64,000 nucleotides of DNA from Trogon surrucura (Eukaryota; Chordata; Aves; Trogoniformes; Trogonidae), in the NCBI GenBank assembly GCA_020746105.1, contig CM036618.1, forward strand, positions 91,010,122 through 91,074,121, written 5' to 3'. Positions 61,801 through 64,000 of this stretch are shown piece after piece (position 1 is the stretch's first letter; the number at the start of each line of letters is the position of its first letter). A model generated the notes under the pieces. That model was given only the letters and a program-made list of their open reading frames with translations, made no database searches and was not told where the DNA came from. The position numbers and the translations under genes were made by a program.

Positions 61801-63192
61801 GCCCAGCTTTGTCACACAGGTAGCAAAGAGATCTGATGCTCACAATCCGTCTTCCCTAAGCCCCACCTGGCCCCACCTGCCCTCCTTAGCCAGCCCTCCT
61901 TAGCCTCTTTAGGCCCAGCCTTCTCAGCTGTACTCCACTAGAAACAGCTAGTTCTTAAGATAAATATCTCTGTAATATGGCATTGGGGCCATCTTGTGAT
62001 AGAGGATTTCCTACTTCTTTTTGAGTTTTAAAAAATCTACCTTTGTCTTCTGGTTTAAGCTACAGAGACCACATTGTTTACTTGAATACTTAAACCCATT
62101 ACCTGTAGGACATAATAGCAGTCCTTTGAGGATTACACTCACTTGCTGCCAGATTAGCAAAAAAACCCTGCTTCATACCTGATGAGCTGTCAGAGATGCA
62201 ATTTTGGTCCTCATCCCAGGTATGCCAGAGATTCACAGTGCCAGACATTTCTTTAAATGCTACTGGTAGTTACAGTGCTTCCCAAATGCTGGGCACAGCA
62301 AGAAAAACCTTCCCAAAATTGTAACTATTCACAGCTGGTAAAAACAATCAAAAGGCATTGTTTTAAAAAATAATACAAGTCTTTAGGAAACCATTAACCC
62401 CTGAGTAATTTCTCAAATAGGTCAATGCTGCCAAAATAGCTAGAGAAGAGAAGAGAAAAAAATGTGAGATAAAAATCCTCCACTACTCAGACAGACATAA
62501 AAGCAGAGGCAGATTCTTTTGCAGGGTAGCAGTTATTGAACTGTAATAAATGCTCCAAGTACTTTGATGAATTTGAAGGAAAAAAAGACCAAAAGAATCT
62601 CCCTTTTCTTTCAAAGCCAGTCTGTGGCGTTCAGGATTTGGTCCCATGGTGATCTGACAAGGTCAGGCAAGAAAGAAGTACATCTGAATGTGAATTAGTG
62701 ACCGAAATATTGAATGTTAGCTGCTGTACCCCAAACACACTACACACACCGTGACTCCGATCCTCAGGACACACTGCTTCTCAGAGGAAGAATCAACATG
62801 ATGCATTAATCATACGAGTATTGGTTTATTAGTGGTAAACCCCCATATTTATTACTTCGGAAATCCTGTTGACATTTGCAGGAGCTTCTGGGCAGTAAAA
62901 ATGCCTAAATCTGGTACTAAAAATATGGGGTGACTACTCTCTAAAGACACGTAGCCATGGCTTTTTCTCACTTGGTGAGAAAGCTCTGGTTAGACTGACT
63001 GACCTACCTAATGCCAGATGATGGGATGCCTTCCTTTGGGGACTGAAAATCTCTAAATAGGAGACTGCTTAGAGAAGACTGCCTTTCCTAATTTGCTTTA
63101 TTTTACTTCAGAGCCTAAAAAGCAAGTGCAAGACCTAAAAGCTCCAAAGAGTGCAGATCCTGCTAGTGCCTCAGAAAAAGCATCACAACAAG
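49829..63192 (+). CDS. VIT: VIT (vitrin), first six coding exons (3' partial)
   Basis: Vitrin is a secreted extracellular-matrix protein with one LCCL domain and two von Willebrand A domains, known from vitreous and cartilage. Coding pieces are 49867-49897, 52077-52142, 53747-53903, 55867-56000, 60177-60254 and 63112-63192, giving 182 residues plus one base in one frame. Residues 1-19 form a signal peptide (Lys-2, then a hydrophobic core to TYA). Residues about 35-129 are the LCCL domain, with [30 protein letters not shown] and SLPRWRESF and four Cys (39, 55, 59, 79). From 130 on lies the linker, with [14 protein letters not shown]. Many of these strings match human vitrin as I remember it. 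The VWA exons lie beyond the window. The Met at 49867 was chosen because it gives the signal peptide; the exon itself begins at 49829. Confidence 0.95.
51088..51705 (-). mobile_element. Second LTR of the same family, truncated at its U3 end
   Basis: It begins TGTTGAGGTTTAAGG on the + strand and parallels the copy at 30948-31671 block by block. Shared blocks include the GCCACTAAACTT segment, the GGTCCCAAGCA segment, CTTATATA (the - strand TATA), the ACATGGGAAGGAGCACTGTG segment and CACAGGCACAGCTG. Similarity stops near 51705; the last ~40 bp of the first copy, ending in GACA, have no counterpart, so no target-site duplication can be paired. It also lacks roughly 50 bp present near 31.36 kb in the first copy and has a duplicated TA-rich block. 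It lies in VIT intron 1, antisense to the gene. Confidence 0.8.
51231..51294. repeat. TA-rich local duplication inside the LTR
   Basis: A unit reading TCAAACTATATATATATG and then TAAAAGATG is repeated after a short TCAAAGATG link, the second time with one more TA. The first LTR copy has no equivalent duplication, so it arose after the two copies separated. Confidence 0.7.
52077..52142 (+). CDS. VIT: VIT exon: end of the signal peptide and basic linker
   Basis: 66 bases, phase 1 in and phase 1 out. It encodes GVLLICTYA, which finishes the signal peptide core, followed by the Lys/Arg-rich stretch [13 protein letters not shown] before the LCCL domain. Human vitrin has a similar NKETAKKIKRPK stretch here. 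Acceptor TTTTAG, donor GTAAGT. Confidence 0.92.
52143..53746 (+). other. VIT intron
   Basis: About 1.6 kb, GTAAGT donor and CACTCACAG acceptor. Frames of around 100 codons in it (for example at 52450 and 53089) have no recognisable domains. No other feature was seen. Confidence 0.88.
53747..53903 (+). CDS. VIT: VIT exon: N-terminal half of the LCCL domain
   Basis: 157 bases encoding [14 protein letters not shown], then KCPPGCQD and [19 protein letters not shown]. It carries all four Cys of the LCCL domain visible in this gene, and the conserved YG and SSVC-AA-H segments of the fold. Donor GTGAGT. The final AG joins the next exon's T to make Ser. Confidence 0.96.
53904..55866 (+). other. VIT intron
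   Basis: About 2.0 kb between the two LCCL exons, GTGAGT donor and CGCTTGCAG acceptor. A short G-rich tract near 55.81 kb lies just upstream of the acceptor. No other gene feature was seen. Confidence 0.88.
55867..56000 (+). CDS. VIT: VIT exon: C-terminal half of the LCCL domain
   Basis: 134 bases encoding [17 protein letters not shown], the GSFSNGV turn and [11 protein letters not shown], the signature end of the vitrin/cochlin type LCCL domain. Third codon positions are clearly G/C-rich compared with the flanking introns, as expected of selected coding sequence. Donor GTACTG is weaker than at the other exons. Confidence 0.96.
56001..60176 (+). other. VIT intron
   Basis: About 4.2 kb, GTACTG donor and a T-rich acceptor ending CTTTTGCAG. 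It contains a possible CR1 relic at about 59.8 kb. Short open frames on both strands look fortuitous. Confidence 0.87.
59797..59878 (+). mobile_element. Possible CR1 LINE 3' fragment
   Basis: The text GGCACTGGAAAAGGCTGCCT and the following GGGAAGCTGTGG resemble the CR1 segment that I recall as a tract of the type CACTGGAACAGGTTGCCCAG, common in sauropsid genomes. A later CCTTCAGGAACGGTC could continue it with divergence. No terminal ATTCTATG repeats were seen. It is old or partial at best. Confidence 0.35.
60177..60254 (+). CDS. VIT: VIT exon: linker after the LCCL domain
   Basis: 78 bases, phase 1 at both ends, so it can be skipped without a frameshift. It encodes [20 protein letters not shown] and then STAVKS. 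The human protein has KPKKGVTYPSALTYSSSK at this point, which makes the assignment secure. Acceptor CTTTTGCAG, donor GTAAGT. Confidence 0.95.
60255..63111 (+). other. VIT intron
   Basis: About 2.9 kb, GTAAGT donor and TTTTACTTCAG acceptor. At about 61.86-61.92 kb there is an imperfect C-rich repetition of CCCTCCTTAGCC. No other feature was recognised. Confidence 0.87.
63112..63192 (+). CDS. VIT: VIT exon: Lys/Ala/Ser-rich linker
   Basis: 81 bases, phase 1 at both ends, the same symmetry as its neighbour. It encodes [19 protein letters not shown] and then ASEKASQQ, a low-complexity linker with no fixed domain. It continues the VIT frame from 60254. Linker sequence is poorly conserved between species, so the call rests on frame, splice sites (TTACTTCAG / GTATGG) and position. 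Confidence 0.8.
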
Positions 63193-64000
63193 GTATGGGT
63201 TGGGGATCTCTGTGCTCTTTTACAGTATCCATCCCAGTCCAAACTGCCTGCAGATGCTTGTAGGAAGCAGTTTGACGTTGGTAACACGTACATTTTTACC
63301 TCCACTGTCCAACCTTCTCTCTGTAGACTCTTTCCCAGTAAACCAACCCCATTATGTGAGTGCCTGCAACGGTGCCAAGTCAGAGAAGAGAGGTCACCCA
63401 CACCATTTTTATGAGTTCAGATGCCATGAACTTCAAAAGCCTGCAGTACAGCTCTCAGCAATTTCCTGTGCAGGGCATGTGCCCTGAGAATCCTTTGAAG
63501 ATACTGCGAGGGAGATGGGCAACCTGCCCGCAGGGGCACTGGGAATGGCCAGCCCTTGGGAGCCCTCCTCTTGTGTTGAAGGCTCTGCCAGAAACCCAGC
63601 CAGCAGGCACCAAGGCAACGTCTTTTCTCTGTTCTTACTATGCTGCTTCCTTGGGTTTTCTGCTAATACTGTTAGCTCCCATCTTCCCTGCTCCTTGCAG
63701 CCTGGGATATAAAGCCAGCCCATGTGCCTGCTCCCTCCTCCAGCAGCACCAGATTGCAGGGGAACACTCACCGTGCCCTCTGTTTTCTTTCCTTTGGCTC
63801 AGCAGCATGGAGCGGGGCACTGTTGAGCCCAAAGAGAGCCATTCATAATGATTTTTTCAGCTGAGTTGTTTTGTTTTTCTTCTGAGCTCTCTTTCAGCAT
63901 TATCCCATTAAAACTGCCTGAGATCTGAGTTTTTCACTGGCTAGCATTAGGTGGTAATTAATCCACCAGACAGTTTCATGATGATGCTTTCCAAAAGGAG
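63193..64000 (+). other. VIT intron, continues past the window
   Basis: Starts with the GTATGG donor. A 162-codon + frame at 63360-63848 and its 112-codon - counterpart lack vitrin linker or VWA features and look accidental. The remaining VIT exons are expected beyond 64000. Confidence 0.75.

Noticed and set aside
63327..63355. Possible 29-base VIT micro-exon between CTCTCTGTAG and GTGAGT
   Set aside because: It would end in phase 0, whereas the internal VIT exons around it are phase 1 at both ends. It has no remembered counterpart in vitrin, so it is probably chance.
63360..63848. 162-codon + strand open frame at the right end
   Set aside because: It lies in a VIT intron, is not in the VIT phase as an exon with good splice sites, and shows no VWA or linker features.
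1..64000. CRISPR arrays, tRNA or rRNA genes, bacterial-type operons
   Set aside because: No regularly spaced repeats, no cloverleaf with conserved tRNA boxes and no rRNA-like sequence were noticed. The gene structure is clearly vertebrate.

Overview
This window reads as vertebrate, most likely avian, nuclear DNA. It has long AT-leaning introns and intergenic DNA, small exons with canonical GT/AG splice sites, an Opn5-related non-visual opsin of a type that therian mammals lack, a vitrin gene, two related ERV-type LTRs that resemble a common bird family, and one possible CR1 fragment. There are no bacterial-style operons. Almost all long open frames in the window are chance.

Two protein-coding genes are supported, both on the + strand. 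(1) Bases 9138-15464 hold the last four coding exons of an Opn5-family opsin, from TM3 through TM7 and the cytoplasmic tail. They include the retinal-binding lysine, the NPxxY motif and an Asp at the usual position-181 counterion site. The N-terminus, TM1, TM2 and the start of TM3 were not found and probably lie upstream of the window. The annotated stop codon sits inside a strong splice donor, and a 111-bp intron could replace it with a different tail. A poly(A) signal pair lies at about 16.88 kb. (2) From 49829 to beyond 63192 lie the first six coding exons of VIT (vitrin): a signal peptide, a complete LCCL domain and the start of the low-complexity linker. The two von Willebrand A domains would be encoded downstream of the window.

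Layout: 1-9137 is upstream intron or flank of the opsin, with a 13-bp-periodic cluster of OTX/CRX-like GGAT sites and a perfect CRE palindrome. 9138-16890 is the opsin 3' half and 3'UTR. 16891-49828 is about 33 kb without a recognisable coding exon; it contains G- and A-homopolymers, a 20-bp perfect palindrome, a complete solo LTR with 5-bp target-site duplications (30948-31671), a GA-rich G-quadruplex-prone tract next to a possible noncoding first exon (about 34.4-34.7 kb), and a 13-bp-stem inverted repeat. 49829-64000 is VIT, with a second LTR of the same family inserted antisense in its first intron.

The opsin would act as a retinal-binding G-protein-coupled photoreceptor in the membrane. 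VIT is a secreted matrix protein. There is no evidence that the two genes work together; they are neighbours. I found no convincing new multi-gene system. The points most worth following up are the opsin's stop-in-donor arrangement, its Thr in place of the acidic residue of D/ERY, and the candidate photoreceptor-type regulatory cluster upstream of it.
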